DNA from: Nectonema munidae
Taxonomy: Eukaryota > Nematomorpha > Nectonematoida > Nectonematidae
DNA: 64,000 bases
Assembly (NCBI GenBank): GCA_030549495.1
Contig: JAUIRK010000673.1
Coordinates: forward strand, 310,001 to 374,000
Reading direction: 5' to 3'
Numbering within the stretch: position 1 is the stretch's first letter; each line of letters begins with the position of its first letter. The notes beneath the pieces are model-generated. The model had not been told where the DNA came from. It did no database searches and was given only the letters and a program-made list of their open reading frames with translations. Positions 49,001 through 56,135 of the stretch are shown one piece after another. Both the position numbers and the translations under genes were made by a program.

Positions 49001-52000
49001 AATTAAAAAAAAAAATCTATTTATTGAATGTCGCCAAATTGCAAATCGTTAGACTGACACTAATTACCTTATATATGTATTTGTGCAACTCCTCATCAAG
49101 AATATCACGTTTGTTTATGTATCAAAAAATGAATTTCGGTTTGTAAAGACTTTTTGGGGTAAAAGTATGGTGTGTGATCTGGGATATCTTCCGGTTTTTA
49201 GAATGGACAAATTCCGGTATATACAAAACTAGCTATTAAAAAGAATAAAGAAAATCTGGGGGAAATTAAATACATCGCTTTATACAAGATTTAGGTTTTC
49301 TTATGTTTAGGTTTAAACAAGCTTGATTGTATTTCCAAAATTAAGTATTTCAAATAAAGTGATAAGCAAACAATACATTTTGTATTATATAAACTAATAT
49401 AGGAGCTGCATACTTTGTTTTAAAAAAAGTTGCTGACAGTGCCCCTTAAATATGCCTATATATAATAGATTCTACATCCACAGATGCCTAGGAGTACAAG
49501 TACGGGTTATTGGTCCATTGGACTGAGTTTGATTCTCGCGATACCGACAATGAAAAATCCTTCTAAATTAAAATTGCTATATTCAAGCAGTTATCCATCT
49601 TGTCTTAACATTCTCAACCGTATAACATATCCCATGAAAGGAAGCAATTCTAATGCACTTGCTTATAATAAATATTAAATCTCTCAATATTGTGTTTTTA
49701 GTGTTGTGTATGAAATATTCATACCCCTTTGTTTTGGCATCTAATTAACCCCTGACTTAAACTTCTTTTTGCAAAAAGAACTCCTTGAATGCTTCTATTT
49801 TTGAAATAAAATATCATTTGCCCTTAACTCTCATGTGTACTCTTTCAATCTAAACAAACATTTAAGCGGAAAGGAACCGTTTTTTCTCTTGGAAATCGTG
49901 GCCTCCTTTTAAAAGATGAAAATGTGTTCTCCGGCATTATTATTCCTCACATTTCAAGCGAAGCAAGAGAGCGGGTTTGCAGTTTAAACGTCTTTTTTAA
50001 TATCTATTCTACTTTCTAATTTTTGAAGTTTCCCTATGAAGCTCTCTTCAGAAGTTTCCTCCTCACACTTATAAACCACACTTCTAATGGCTACACTTTC
50101 ATTTGTGACTTTTTTCTGATTCCCTACAACTCCCTACAGTCGTATAACTTTTACCAAGATATCATGGACAAAAGCCTTTCCTATATATCTGTAAGAATCA
50201 CACAATTCGTTAATTTTTTCTTGCTCTCCAAATGCTTTATTGATTCCATTCATCTCATCTCTTGGCTATATCTCATTAAGGCAACCATGCCATTTTTAAA
50301 GCGATATATCAATTAAAGTTTAAATTTTTGAAAGTTTTTAATAAGATTTCTAGGTACCCATTATTATTATTTCTAATTTCTGAAAAAGTTATTTTTGGGT
50401 AAAATAAAACAAAATTTTGTCATTATCGTACTGAACTTAAACTCAAATTTTATATTTTCTAGGTATATATGAATCAAATTGTTTGGATTTTATAAGTACC
50501 TATTTTTTAATTCTTTTCAAGAGAAGAAGAAAAGAAGTTTATTGCCGAAAACCAATCCAAAAAAACAATTCTTTCTTTGAAAAGACTGATGGATGTGAAT
50601 ATATTGAGGTATTCAAAAGAAAGAAATTCCTTCTTCCTGTTGCTTTATTTTTCATAGATTGTTTAAAAAACTTTTATAGAAATTTCAAAATTAAAATTTA
50701 GGTAAAACTAAAGTAATAAGGTAGAAAAAATGAATTATATCATAAAGGAAGGCTTTTTCGAGTGTCTTCTTTAATTTCTGCTAACTAACTACTCTAATGC
50801 TATATATGTTTTTATATCTCTCTAAAAATTATACATTTTAATCAAATTTAAAACCTTTCATAAAGAAGAATCTGAGCATAACTTAGTCAAAGTTAAACAA
50901 TTTCCGCAATTTATTTCTGCAGTGACAAATATTTTCAGAACCAAATTCAACATGAATGATTTATATGTATGGATAAATTTATATTACAATATTTTAAAAA
51001 ATAATTTGGCACTAGCTAGCCAGAATATACTGACAGCTAGAATGTTTTGAATGAATCAAACATTAAATGTTAGTTTATTGAATAATGTATTAGATAAAAA
51101 ATCAATAACTCAAAAAGATTCACAATTAAAGAGTTATTGATTTCCCTATAGAGTCCAGAATTTTTTATTAATGTATAGCAAAAAATGCTCCTTCGTTTCC
51201 ACACATTATCCACATTTCTAAAGTTTTGTTGCGTACTTCTACTTGAATTAAAATTGAAGTACATACGTAGTATAGCTCTTTGTTGGTTCGCGTTACTCAT
51301 CTTTACTGTTTATTCTTTGAAAAAGCAGATTGTCCCCGAACATTAATTCTAATTTACTTTTCCTTACTTCTTAATACTATTATTATTATCATTGATATCA
51401 CTTACAGTTGCTTTTATACAAAACCAATGTTTTTGTTGTTCTACATAGTTAAAACTCGCCGGTATCTTAAAGTCATTATTTTTGTCTTGTGGCCCTTACC
51501 ACAAGGCATTAAATATGGGCGAAGTATGTTTTCGCCAAGTTCTCTCATTTTTCCAATGACTCGTTAATTTGCATGCTTTGCCATTTTCATCTTTGCAGAG
51601 CTCTGTTGAGAGTGAGGTTGCAATTTCCTTCGATGCGCTTTCCATCTTCATTTGTCACTGCTTGCTGCAAAAGTTTATCGCAGAATTGAACAAGAAGCAT
51701 ATTCACGCGCTAGACAAGTTAACTCCTAAGTATTAAAAGTGATTCCCCTTTAATGATTTACTTTTTGCTTAGGTTTTTGACGAATCTGTCCCAAGACGTG
51801 TTATTTCCGAGGATAAAGAACTTGTTTAAGTTGAATTCTGAAAGTGTGCGCAATTTTGATATGAGTCTCCTCTCTGACTTCGTCATTAAACCTCACTTCG
51901 TATGCTTCACTTCTCTTCATTCTTTTGCGTTTTTGCTCTATTTGCCACGACATATTAGTAGTCTTGCAACACCACTTCGCAGACTACATGTGTAACGCGT

Positions 52001-55000
52001 CTTGCCAGACTGACTACTCCATGCTTAACTTTAACATGAATAGTTCGCTGTCAAGCCAACGTGGATACAAAAAATACACAGAAAAGCCCTGCCAGACTAC
52101 TTATATATGTGAATGTTGAAAATTTTACATGGAAAAAAGCCCTATCAGTCATCAAACAAGTTTAGATTTGACAAACTAAGTTAGAATGATGTTTTTAGCT
52201 TACACATAAAATCGGATGAAATATAACATTTTTATTAAACTTTGAAAAATGATGTTTTGGAATGATCGTCTCTAACTAGATAGATTGATAGATAGAAATC
52301 TATATAAGGAGTACCACTCTTTTTGTATTGAGCGTAACTAGGTGAAAATGAATCTTTTTTTCTAGTTTTCAAATAGCTTTAGTTAAGACGGTGCTGATAG
52401 GCCATGTTTTTTCAAAAAAAATATTTTTAAAAGCACTTGATATTTCACATCATTTTATATTCACTCATCATATCACTTTGCGAGTTCATCAGTTTTTACT
52501 CATTTTAGCATATCATTTTGCAAATTATTAACGAGAAATAATCGTTCCATTTCGTTAATCTACGACCCCCAAACCTTTTTAAAGGTTGAACTAAGTGGTG
52601 AGAAAATGTTTTGAAAGGATGATATTGCACAACATTTTTGATTAAATATATTATCGTATTTTAAGGAATTGAAATTACGAAATAAGTTTTACCAATTTTT
52701 TCTGAAAATAAACAATTATAGACTTTCAGTTTATACAATTTTAACTCTATTAAAATAAAAGCTTAAAAGGTAAATACTCAGACATCAGTTTTGTTTTATG
52801 TTTTTTGTCTACGTAGAGGTTAAAAACCTACTGCACCAGTGTTTCCTTATCATAATCTCTGCGTAGACAAAAAATCGTATTAAAAATTTAGAATTTTTCT
52901 CCCCATTATCACAGTTTCATTTGAAACAAATTTTTGTTTGAAATGCAATTAGATCTTGATCACTTGATTCGTTGATAAGCTATTCTTTATTAGGGAGAAA
53001 TAATATAGCACACTGTTTTTTTCATTAACTGTCCTATTATTTATAATCTCTTAAGATTTATGTTTTTTCTTCCATCAATTCAAATTGCTGTGATACAACA
53101 ACACCTATTTTTCTTATTTTACTTATTATTATTATTATCTATTCTGATAGTTTCAACAAAGGCTGAATTGTACATCATAGTAATTCTACAATAATTTTAC
53201 AATTATAAAATCTACTGAACTTTTATATTACTATATATAAACATTTTAAGACATCTTTTTTGGTTTTTAGTTGGAGTTGAGGGAGTTTTTTTACACTTTT
53301 AGTTTTATTTGCGAGTTTTCATTTCAAAACAAACAGAAAACTTTAAAACATTTGAATAACTAAGTAAATAAAAACCTTTTACATTTATAAAAATATCACG
53401 TGCGCAAAAACATAATGTTAATTAAAAAATTCCAAAAACAAATTCAATACTAGGAAAATTAAGTAATAAATTTATTTAAGTGGAGAAAGAAAAAAATTAT
53501 TTTTATATTTCTTTGAAGACCCTAATATATAAGATAGCATAAGATTTATTACGCGCTACCAAACCGGTAGGTTGTTGCCTCAAAAATATAGAGGTCATAA
53601 TAAAAAGTATGGCAAATATGGGCAGAGTTTAGATATGAAAAGTTACTATTGAGAGTTATCTTTGAAGATTTTTTCATTAATTCAAACGAAATTTTAATCA
53701 CGTAATTATTGTAAAACTCATTTACTGGCTGTAAAAGCTTGTTAGTAACACATTTGTAAAAAAACATGCCTTATGCGGGTATTCTACATCATTTCTCTTC
53801 ACATTAATTTTGCTAAATGATTTGGTTTATATTTGATGTTACCATGTAAGGTTCAGTGGCTGAATGGTTAAGGCTTAGGAAGAGTGCTGACCACTCTCTT
53901 CTTAGATCACATTTCGATTCACAGAAACGTGAATAACAGCTTTCACACTTTGAAACATGTCTTGAATGGGTTTGCATTGTGTGATAACTAACAACGGGCG
54001 AATTGCTAATTTCCATTCATCTATATTTTTTTATTCTTTTTAAAACGTTATTATCAAAATAACATAAAAAATGAAAGAAATGAGATCTAGGATATGTTTT
54101 TTACTTTGCGTTGGCTTTGTAGAGGTCATACTTTATAGATCGGCTGATGGGTGGGAATTGAGCAACATGGAATCAGCTAAAAGCAGAAAATCATCAAATG
54201 GTGGTGTGGGATGTTTTTATAATCCAGCCCATACGTTTTGGCGGGAGCTGATCCCATTGGTTGCACGTTCATCTTGTCAAGGAAAAATGGAAGAAATACC
54301 TGCCTATAAGTGGTCATTTGGCAATTTGATGATGAAGGGTACCCATTAACATCATTTGTTTTGGAACCTATCTCGTAGGTAATTCCACTGTCCCTTAGAT
54401 TAGGTCAAAGTTATGATGGCAAAATCCAAAGAGAGATTCTACAATTTTAAGGCTTTCAATGTCTTTTGACATGAAGACCTCTTTTCTAAACCAAATTCTT
54501 TCTCCTTTTGGGCCCCGTCTGGACGGAGCATCCGCTGGGTTGTCTTCTGACGGGATGTAGGAGATTTCCTCACGGAGGAAGTCTATCTCCATATTCCAGG
54601 CAACGAGTAAACTTAGCATGCTGCTGACTTTCCCCTAACGTTTACGCGATGGCGACCTCAGAGTTCGACCGCATGTAGTAAGTGGGGAAGGTGATATGCG
54701 CTAGGCAAATTGCTAACAGCTCTTTGTCCGCATCTCACAATTAAGATTGTCTTTTGCTACCGCAATTTCTCACCCCTCGCATATATTGCAAATTCCTTTA
54801 AGGGATGCATCTACCCACACTATACATTTGGGCTCCATGGGGAGGATTGTTCTCCATCCTTCTCTGTTAATTTATTGGAGAATGCGCTGGTCTAGGGATT
54901 CTTCCAAGACCCTAAAACCTAGAGAAAAGAATTCGGACGTATGTGTTAACGTTCCTAAGTGATACAAAATGATCCCTAGGATTCTCTGCTTCCATTTGGT

Positions 55001-55585
55001 GAGCGCGGCTATCACTAGGGCCTTAACAGTCAGTGCCCTGTTTTTGGGTGGGGTGGCTATGGTATCCTACACAAATCTAGTATAACCCTTTCTCTTCTCT
55101 TTCTGAATATTTTCTTTAAAACAAATATATGCATAGATTTTGTTCGTTTACAGGGAGGCATCTATGCTTCAATTATTTATTTATTATGTTTCAATGAAAG
55201 GGAGATTCAAAAATATGCATTTTAAGATTTTATCATGTCTTATTAATGCCTGTCAAAATTTATAGCCACAATTTGTGAGTTGCTGTTTGTAAATACATTT
55301 TTAATTTCTTCATTATTAATATTACTATATTTCCTATTATTTGTTTACAATTGTTGGCTTTATTTATTCCTCTAGGTCACTCGCAGATTTTCTGAATTTG
55401 CTGCTTCTTTTGTGAGTATCAATCAATTATCAGGGCAAAAGAATGTGGAGATCATGGCGTGTGTGTGGGCGTTGCAAGAAGATGTCTTGAATTTTATTTA
55501 TCGTTTCGCTGCAACCTCTCTAAATCGTAGAAATCAAGTTGTTTTCCAAATCAACAACCACGACCTCATCTTATCCGTATTCAAG
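25044..55585 (+). CDS. VPS52: VPS52, GARP/EARP tethering complex subunit (14 exons seen, partial)
   Basis: VPS52 is the core subunit of the GARP and EARP complexes, which tether endosome-derived vesicles at the trans-Golgi and recycling endosomes. Coding exons: 25044-25096, 26537-26612, 32682-32749, 42115-42228, 42283-42344, 46427-46577, 46641-46741, 47881-48013, 48071-48128, 49841-49974, 50029-50190, 51599-51717, 51773-51899, 55376-55585. They join in frame throughout and encode about 522 residues against about 720 in mammals. From memory of the family, residues align almost without gaps from the N-terminal coiled coil (CDEALQSVEMILNNFKDNL) through YEALFRS to TRRFSEF and FQINNHDLIL. The first exon(s) and the C-terminal quarter were not found. 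Introns are either 54-63 bp or 1.1-9.4 kb, and most of the large ones carry transposons. Confidence 0.93.
25244..25330. repeat. Degenerate TTAGTTAG simple repeat
   Basis: A stretch rich in GTTAGTTAGT-like tetramers lies in the first VPS52 intron seen. It has no other signature. Confidence 0.6.
25940..26100. repeat. Imperfect repeats of GGGTACCAATGATCT
   Basis: GGTACCAATGATCTTT and near variants occur about four times in 160 bp with irregular 35-50 bp spacing. It is intronic in VPS52, and the function is unknown. Confidence 0.5.
26537..26612 (+). CDS. VPS52: VPS52 exon b
   Basis: Between acceptor CCTATAG and donor GTAATT this encodes CVSLKNLSDNAKRELEDSQ then LESIQH. It matches the GVDLRHYSKQVExEL...KSI block of VPS52. 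Its last base starts a Tyr codon completed by the next exon. Confidence 0.82.
27110..29092 (-). pseudogene. Tigger/pogo transposase, split by a MITE
   Basis: On the minus strand, MSSKRKNVNIETKYRAITLL with GIAQEFGISLNTLSTWIK (28900-29076) is the CENP-B-type N-terminal helix-turn-helix. Next comes a second DNA-binding helix (FKKRHGITF), the catalytic NVDETGLFFKL (about 28590-28625) and LLVLDNVASHPK (about 28265-28300). FPANTTSRTQPMHQCVIK follows, where the family usually has QPLDQG, so the third catalytic Asp is replaced by His. The C-terminal acidic tail is interrupted after SDALN by the MITE at 27288-27737 and resumes as LNHCNKLMKFLQ (27200-27290). A few frameshifts are present. Terminal repeats were not identified. 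It lies in a VPS52 intron. Confidence 0.88.
27288..27737. mobile_element. Charlie-like hAT MITE inserted in the Tigger coding region
   Basis: The ends CAATGGTTCCCAACC and GGTTGGGAACCGCTG are inverted repeats of the Charlie type. The flanking octamers ATTTAGAA (27280-27287) and ATTTAGAG (27738-27745) differ at one base and form the target duplication. Removing the element rejoins the Tigger reading frame around SDALNHCNKL, so the Tigger is older than this insertion. Internal GGACCCC motifs near the right end repeat three times. Confidence 0.88.
29825..31302 (-). mobile_element. 3.1-kb-family element, copy C
   Basis: From 31302 leftward the minus strand reads CAGGGGCGAACATCCTCAGA and follows copy A through the tRNA-like block (30490-30560) to the TTGCGCAAAA region near 29825. 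It lacks the foldback MITE found in copy A, preserving the unoccupied AAACTAA site at 30372-30378. It carries about 270 bp (30070-30330) that copy A lacks. Its right edge abuts piggyBac coding sequence at 31303, which it probably truncated. Confidence 0.82.
31306..32100 (+). pseudogene. piggyBac transposase C-terminal remnant (element 1)
   Basis: Frames in series read VEEYNKSPGIGGSVVIKFAN, then NYHIAMDNYFCCLHLLEIL (31381-31437, second catalytic Asp), SLASTCLGVKPLKDIKRW (31587-31640) and MGGVDRANQNIAQYQM (about 31718-31765, third catalytic Asp). The N-terminal half, including the first Asp, is gone where copy C abuts it. Frameshifts separate the pieces. It lies in a VPS52 intron, and no TTAA ends were located. 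Confidence 0.85.
32682..32749 (+). CDS. VPS52: VPS52 exon c
   Basis: After a pyrimidine-rich acceptor (CTTTTTTAG) it encodes, with the borrowed T, YVENSQNYCSLYNEVIAC then DEALQ, ending before donor GTTCAT. This fits YIxESENIxSLHNQIxACDxxLE of VPS52, and its phases match both neighbours (1 in, 0 out). Confidence 0.88.
32830..34330 (-). pseudogene. ZBED-type hAT transposase, internally deleted
   Basis: The N-terminal frame (33807-34211) holds a BED finger: VWRFAGQRKVDGKLV, VCALCGKRL, then NVANHLKNEH with the C-x2-C and H-x4-H ligands. A C-terminal frame (32834-33430) holds an acidic linker and the hAT dimerisation block LSKLFLKYGSVQASSTSTER. Most of the catalytic core between them is missing or scrambled. 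It is located 80-1600 bp past VPS52 exon c, inside the intron. The ends are uncertain; CAGTGCATTTTTTGCAC at 32772 may be the left terminus. Confidence 0.75.
35010..36317 (-). pseudogene. piggyBac transposase (element 2), broken
   Basis: On the minus strand: YCYEKFSIHHLLAYLGCMLY with DVKYLFSDKFGEPFL (N-terminal domain, 36100-36290), YITIDEQLVKFR (about 35975-36010, first Asp) and NGTGIVVDRFFMSCELSEWA (35730-35800, second Asp). The C-terminal cysteine-rich finger is CHVEDCRLKSIGTRRCDICK (35055-35115). The third Asp block is not evident. Several frame breaks occur. Its C-terminal cross-brace zinc finger relates it to PGBD-like elements. Confidence 0.85.
36774..36956. mobile_element. Shorter relative of the 12450 hAT-type MITE
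   Basis: TAGCGGATCCAGAAATT at the left and CTCTGGATCCGCCAGTG at the right repeat the ends of the 12450-12741 MITE, with G- and C-runs just inside. The left terminus is eroded and the target duplication is not clear. Confidence 0.75.
37620..38260. other. GT-rich strand-asymmetric region, unrecognised
   Basis: The + strand is markedly G and T rich and C poor for about 600 bp, unlike its surroundings. Short open frames exist on both strands (37678-37875 +, 37980-38240 -), but neither resembles a family I know. It lies in the 9.4-kb VPS52 intron. The neighbouring 36957-37619 and 38261-39803 show no gene. Confidence 0.4.
39813..41783 (+). mobile_element. Phantom-like Mutator element, about 2 kb, 9-bp target duplication
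   Basis: AAATTAAAG flanks it exactly on both sides (39804-39812 and 41784-41792), the 9-bp duplication of Mutator elements. The left end GGATCTGCGACATTATAGCT pairs with the right end, whose reverse complement is GGATGCGATCCAAAAGGGCT. Inward, both sides share a degenerate series of AGCTAGT and ACAAAATGGCTAGTTCC motifs over 110-190 bp. It contains a FLYWCH-MULE coding region. It sits in a VPS52 intron, co-oriented with the gene. Confidence 0.9.
40046..41287 (+). pseudogene. FLYWCH zinc finger plus MULE transposase (Phantom-like), broken
   Basis: The first 90-codon frame is a FLYWCH finger: LLSYNGFLYRKNTTNRTNKN then WRCVMKCCRGTL and GHNHPLDP, with ligands C, C, H, H. After frame changes come VYVMMPDKTQSTYEELK-like text (about 40690-40735) and NAFMTVFPDANVNGCSFHQS (about 40820-40875), the C-x2-H stretch after the second catalytic residue. 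NNKLEGWHYAIQGM (about 41183-41225) follows, the ExWH-type motif of Phantom transposases. At least four frame changes or stops are present. This gene structure fits Phantom elements as described in insects and their viruses. Confidence 0.85.
42115..42228 (+). CDS. VPS52: VPS52 exon d
   Basis: The exon is 38 codons in phase 0 between acceptor CTTCTTTTAG and donor GTTCTT. It encodes SVEMILNNFKDNLNKVGGE and ends KVKLKNRQ. It is the coiled-coil block FQSDLSSISSEIxxLQExS...LRNRQ of VPS52, rich in heptad hydrophobics. Confidence 0.93.
42283..42344 (+). CDS. VPS52: VPS52 exon e
   Basis: A 54-bp intron separates it from exon d. It encodes ALKSELGQFVDELFVSEELI, matching AVRGKLGELVDGxVVPSALV, and ends two bases into a codon completed 4.1 kb downstream. 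The donor GTTTTT is weak, but the phase agrees. Confidence 0.88.
42568..43170 (-). pseudogene. Unrecognised intronless pseudogene, GC-richer than surroundings
   Basis: Read on the minus strand from 43170: MLKVMIQANKLKELRVSDK, then FIRRALYEIQLVNDRRDLKA. After frame changes come EATIQLEEAAQNKGTKAES and NFYHKVGKALNKLFFSKDR, closing at a stop at 42568. Base composition is clearly less AT-rich than the neighbouring intron. The text is helical and charged, like a cytoplasmic coiled-coil protein. I do not recognise it. Lack of introns and multiple frame breaks suggest a processed pseudogene or an unclassified transposon piece. It lies antisense in the VPS52 intron between exons e and f. Confidence 0.45.
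43740..45026 (+). pseudogene. piggyBac transposase (element 3), broken
   Basis: An acidic N-terminus (DNSDASDVDYNLDEEDNN) leads to the frame at 43931-44125. The longest frame, 44085-44573, holds VMPRQRFKAIRSNLHFNDNS and NQSIDEHTISFKGRNSMKQY with the first catalytic Asp. ATINKSRRGLPNFIP follows (about 44587-44630). The last frame (44661-45026) has VILISNFFNGKDVTLLRR and YNQSINGVDILDQKISYY with the third Asp. The stretch carrying the second Asp (DNFFTS-like) is deleted at about 44575. No C-terminal zinc finger is seen before the minisatellite begins. Confidence 0.87.
45100..45930. repeat. AT-rich minisatellite with palindromic cores
   Basis: About six imperfect units of roughly 110-150 bp contain TTAACTAAATTTCTATAC, ACAATGAAAGTTTTCCTATG and ACACAACTTTTCTATACTTC. 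Each unit has the core CTATGTACACGTGTACATTG, in which ATGTACACGTGTACAT is a perfect 16-bp palindrome in most units (near 45370, 45590 and 45728) and one base off in others (45248, 45470). Two length classes alternate, one carrying an extra ATTAATCGTGTACATGAACT. It follows piggyBac element 3 directly. Confidence 0.88.
46427..46577 (+). CDS. VPS52: VPS52 exon f
   Basis: With two bases from exon e it encodes NVIFVSDVKDIKFQEYLHQ then NHKLMFVRDQ and ends ILEKLKKK. It aligns to AILEAPVTEPRFLEQLQELDxKxxxVREQ and the coiled coil that follows. Acceptor ATTTTAG, donor GTTTCT. A minus-strand frame over it is a shadow. Confidence 0.92.
46641..46741 (+). CDS. VPS52: VPS52 exon g (GC donor)
   Basis: After a 63-bp intron it encodes AIHRLRMFLLEKIYLFRKP, LSNFHIFQEALMNY and two bases of an Arg codon. 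It aligns to AVTKIREFILQKIYSFRKPMTNYQIPQxALLKYR. The next exon supplies the third base. The exon must end at TTACAG, followed by GCACTT rather than GT. No GT occurs before the in-frame stop, so a GC-AG intron is implied. Confidence 0.9.
47881..48013 (+). CDS. VPS52: VPS52 exon h
   Basis: Acceptor CTTTTTCAG, donor GTAAGT. With the borrowed bases it encodes RVCLQFLLQHDRHVALEVQ, EYIMTMSKITFAYF and KEYHTKLMKLQ, matching RFFYQFLLGNERATAKEIRDEYVxxLSKIYxSYYRSYLxRLMKVQ. This is the strongest single-exon match in the window. Confidence 0.95.
48071..48128 (+). CDS. VPS52: VPS52 exon i (U12-type donor)
   Basis: After a 57-bp intron (acceptor CTATTTTAG) it encodes FEVLSDKDDMIGFKDSTKT plus one base. It matches YEEVAEKDDLMGVEDTAKK. 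The exon is followed by ATATCCTTTTT, the exact consensus donor of AT-AC minor introns. No GT donor exists before the in-frame stop. Confidence 0.92.
48129..49840 (+). other. VPS52: AT-AC (U12-type) minor-spliceosome intron of VPS52
   Basis: Donor ATATCCTTTT at 48129. Branch site CCCTTAAC at 49821-49828 (consensus TTCCTTAAC), 12-13 bases before the terminal AC at 49839-49840. All three elements fit the U12 class, and splicing here joins ACT-C to TC-TTT in phase, giving STKTLFQSKQTFKRKG, which aligns gap-free with the family. A TA-flanked transposon remnant (48480-49329) has landed inside without touching the splice elements. Confidence 0.9.
48480..49329. mobile_element. TA-flanked Tc1/pogo-type non-autonomous element
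   Basis: The ends CAATCAAACTTGTCTAAACC and, in reverse from 49329, CAATCAAGCTTGTTTAAACC are inverted repeats flanked by TA on both sides. Internal GTCCGGTTTGCAAATATTTC-like stretches on the left and TTCCGGTTTTTAGAATGGAC on the right form further subterminal similarity. No transposase is readable. It sits inside the U12 intron. Confidence 0.75.
49841..49974 (+). CDS. VPS52: VPS52 exon j
   Basis: It begins straight after the U12 intron AC and encodes FQSKQTFKRKGTVFSLGNRG, then LLKDENVFSGIIIPHISSEA and RER. It aligns to RSRNTIFTLGTRGxVI...LxAPILVPHTAQRGEQR. Phase 1 in, phase 0 out. Donor GTTTGC, followed by a 54-bp intron. Confidence 0.93.
50029..50190 (+). CDS. VPS52: VPS52 exon k
   Basis: 54 codons from FPYEALFRSFLLTLINHTSN through GYTFICDFFLIP to MDKSLSYIS, between acceptor TTTTTGAAG and donor GTAAGA. 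It matches YPFEALFRSQHYALLDNSCREYLFICEFF. The frame stays open another 42 codons past the donor, but that text duplicates the position filled better by the next exon, so the donor is used. Confidence 0.95.
51599..51717 (+). CDS. VPS52: VPS52 exon l
   Basis: Acceptor ATCTTTGCAG, donor GTTAAC. It encodes SSVESEVAISFDALSIFICH, CLLQKFIAELNKK and HIHALD plus two bases, matching LDSYLADCYDAIAVFLCIHIVLRFRNIAAKRDVPALDRY. It is in frame with both neighbours. Confidence 0.93.
51773..51899 (+). CDS. VPS52: VPS52 exon m
   Basis: After a 55-bp intron it encodes FLTNLSQDVLFPRIKNLF, KLNSESVRNFD and FVIKPHF. It matches YWEQVLALLWPRFELILEMNVQSVRSTDP...TRPHY. Donor GTATGC. The next coding exon is 3.5 kb away. 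Confidence 0.93.
52120..53848. other. VPS52 intron, no gene, one strong hairpin
   Basis: AT-rich intronic sequence. TTTTTTGTCTACGTAGAG at 52801-52818 pairs with CTCTGCGTAGACAAAAAA at 52857-52874 (one G-T), leaving a 38-base loop. Nothing else is recognisable. Confidence 0.6.
53849..53935 (+). pseudogene. tRNA-Ser-like pseudogene or SINE head
   Basis: TGGCTGAATGGTTAAGG closely matches the A box of serine tRNAs, and ATTTCGATTCAC about 50 bases on is a degenerate B box. The acceptor stem does not pair and no clean anticodon loop or variable arm can be drawn, so a working tRNA is unlikely. It lies in a VPS52 intron. Confidence 0.5.
54395..54960 (-). mobile_element. Fossil retroelement pol fragment (RNase H end)
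   Basis: The minus strand carries the end of an RNase H-like domain, including the IPSEDNPADAPSR motif common to LTR and DIRS-type retroelements. Family placement within these (Gypsy, BEL/Pao or DIRS) is not possible from this much. It is a short, old, broken fragment with no terminal repeats seen, lying in a VPS52 intron. Confidence 0.6.
55376..55585 (+). CDS. VPS52: VPS52 exon n (last seen)
   Basis: 70 codons from VTRRFSEFAASFVSINQ through ALQEDVLNFIYRFA to FQINNHDLILSVFK, between acceptor ATTCCTCTAG and donor GTATTT. It matches TRRYAEFSSALVSINQ...FLINNYDMMLGVL. The remaining roughly 150-160 residues of VPS52 were not found before 64000 and probably lie downstream. Confidence 0.95.
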
Positions 55586-56135
55586 GTATTTCTCTTTTAA
55601 TAAATCCCATCCTACAAAATTGGGAAAGTATACCTTTCTACTTCATCATCTTCCCTTGGTAACGATTTCGACAACTAAAAAATATTTTTTATTTTTTAAT
55701 TTAATTCAATTTTTTGAGAAATACACACTTAACAAGTGAATAGACAATCAAAGAAAATGGGTAAAATGAGAGTTTAGTAATATACACACACTTATCAATA
55801 TTAGAGAAAACGTTCATCAAAAACAGTATTCATTTTAAAAAAGTGAGCATTGTGAATAACTATTTCTGCGCGAGAACACTCGATTCATTTCAAACAAATT
55901 ACACATTTGAAATCAGCGTATCAAACTCTATAAGAATAGGGTTTTAAATGTTAATTTTCCAGGCCTTTCAAACGGGCTCAAAATTATGACTTCACATATA
56001 TTCAACATATATCTCTTATCAGATACGAAGGGTACCAATGTAGACACTTACTATTCACGCTCTTATCATTTTTCAAATGTCAATTGAAAAAACATAAAAT
56101 TTCATCCACAATATCTCGTAGGTAACCAAATATCA

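Noticed and set aside
50191-50316. Read-through extension of VPS52 exon k
   Set aside because: The frame stays open and looks hydrophobic, but exon l fits the same family positions better and a good GTAAGA donor ends exon k at 50190.
54071-54349. + strand open frame with a signal-peptide-like start
   Set aside because: There is no family match and no splice or expression cue, and it is next to a fossil retroelement fragment; most likely chance.
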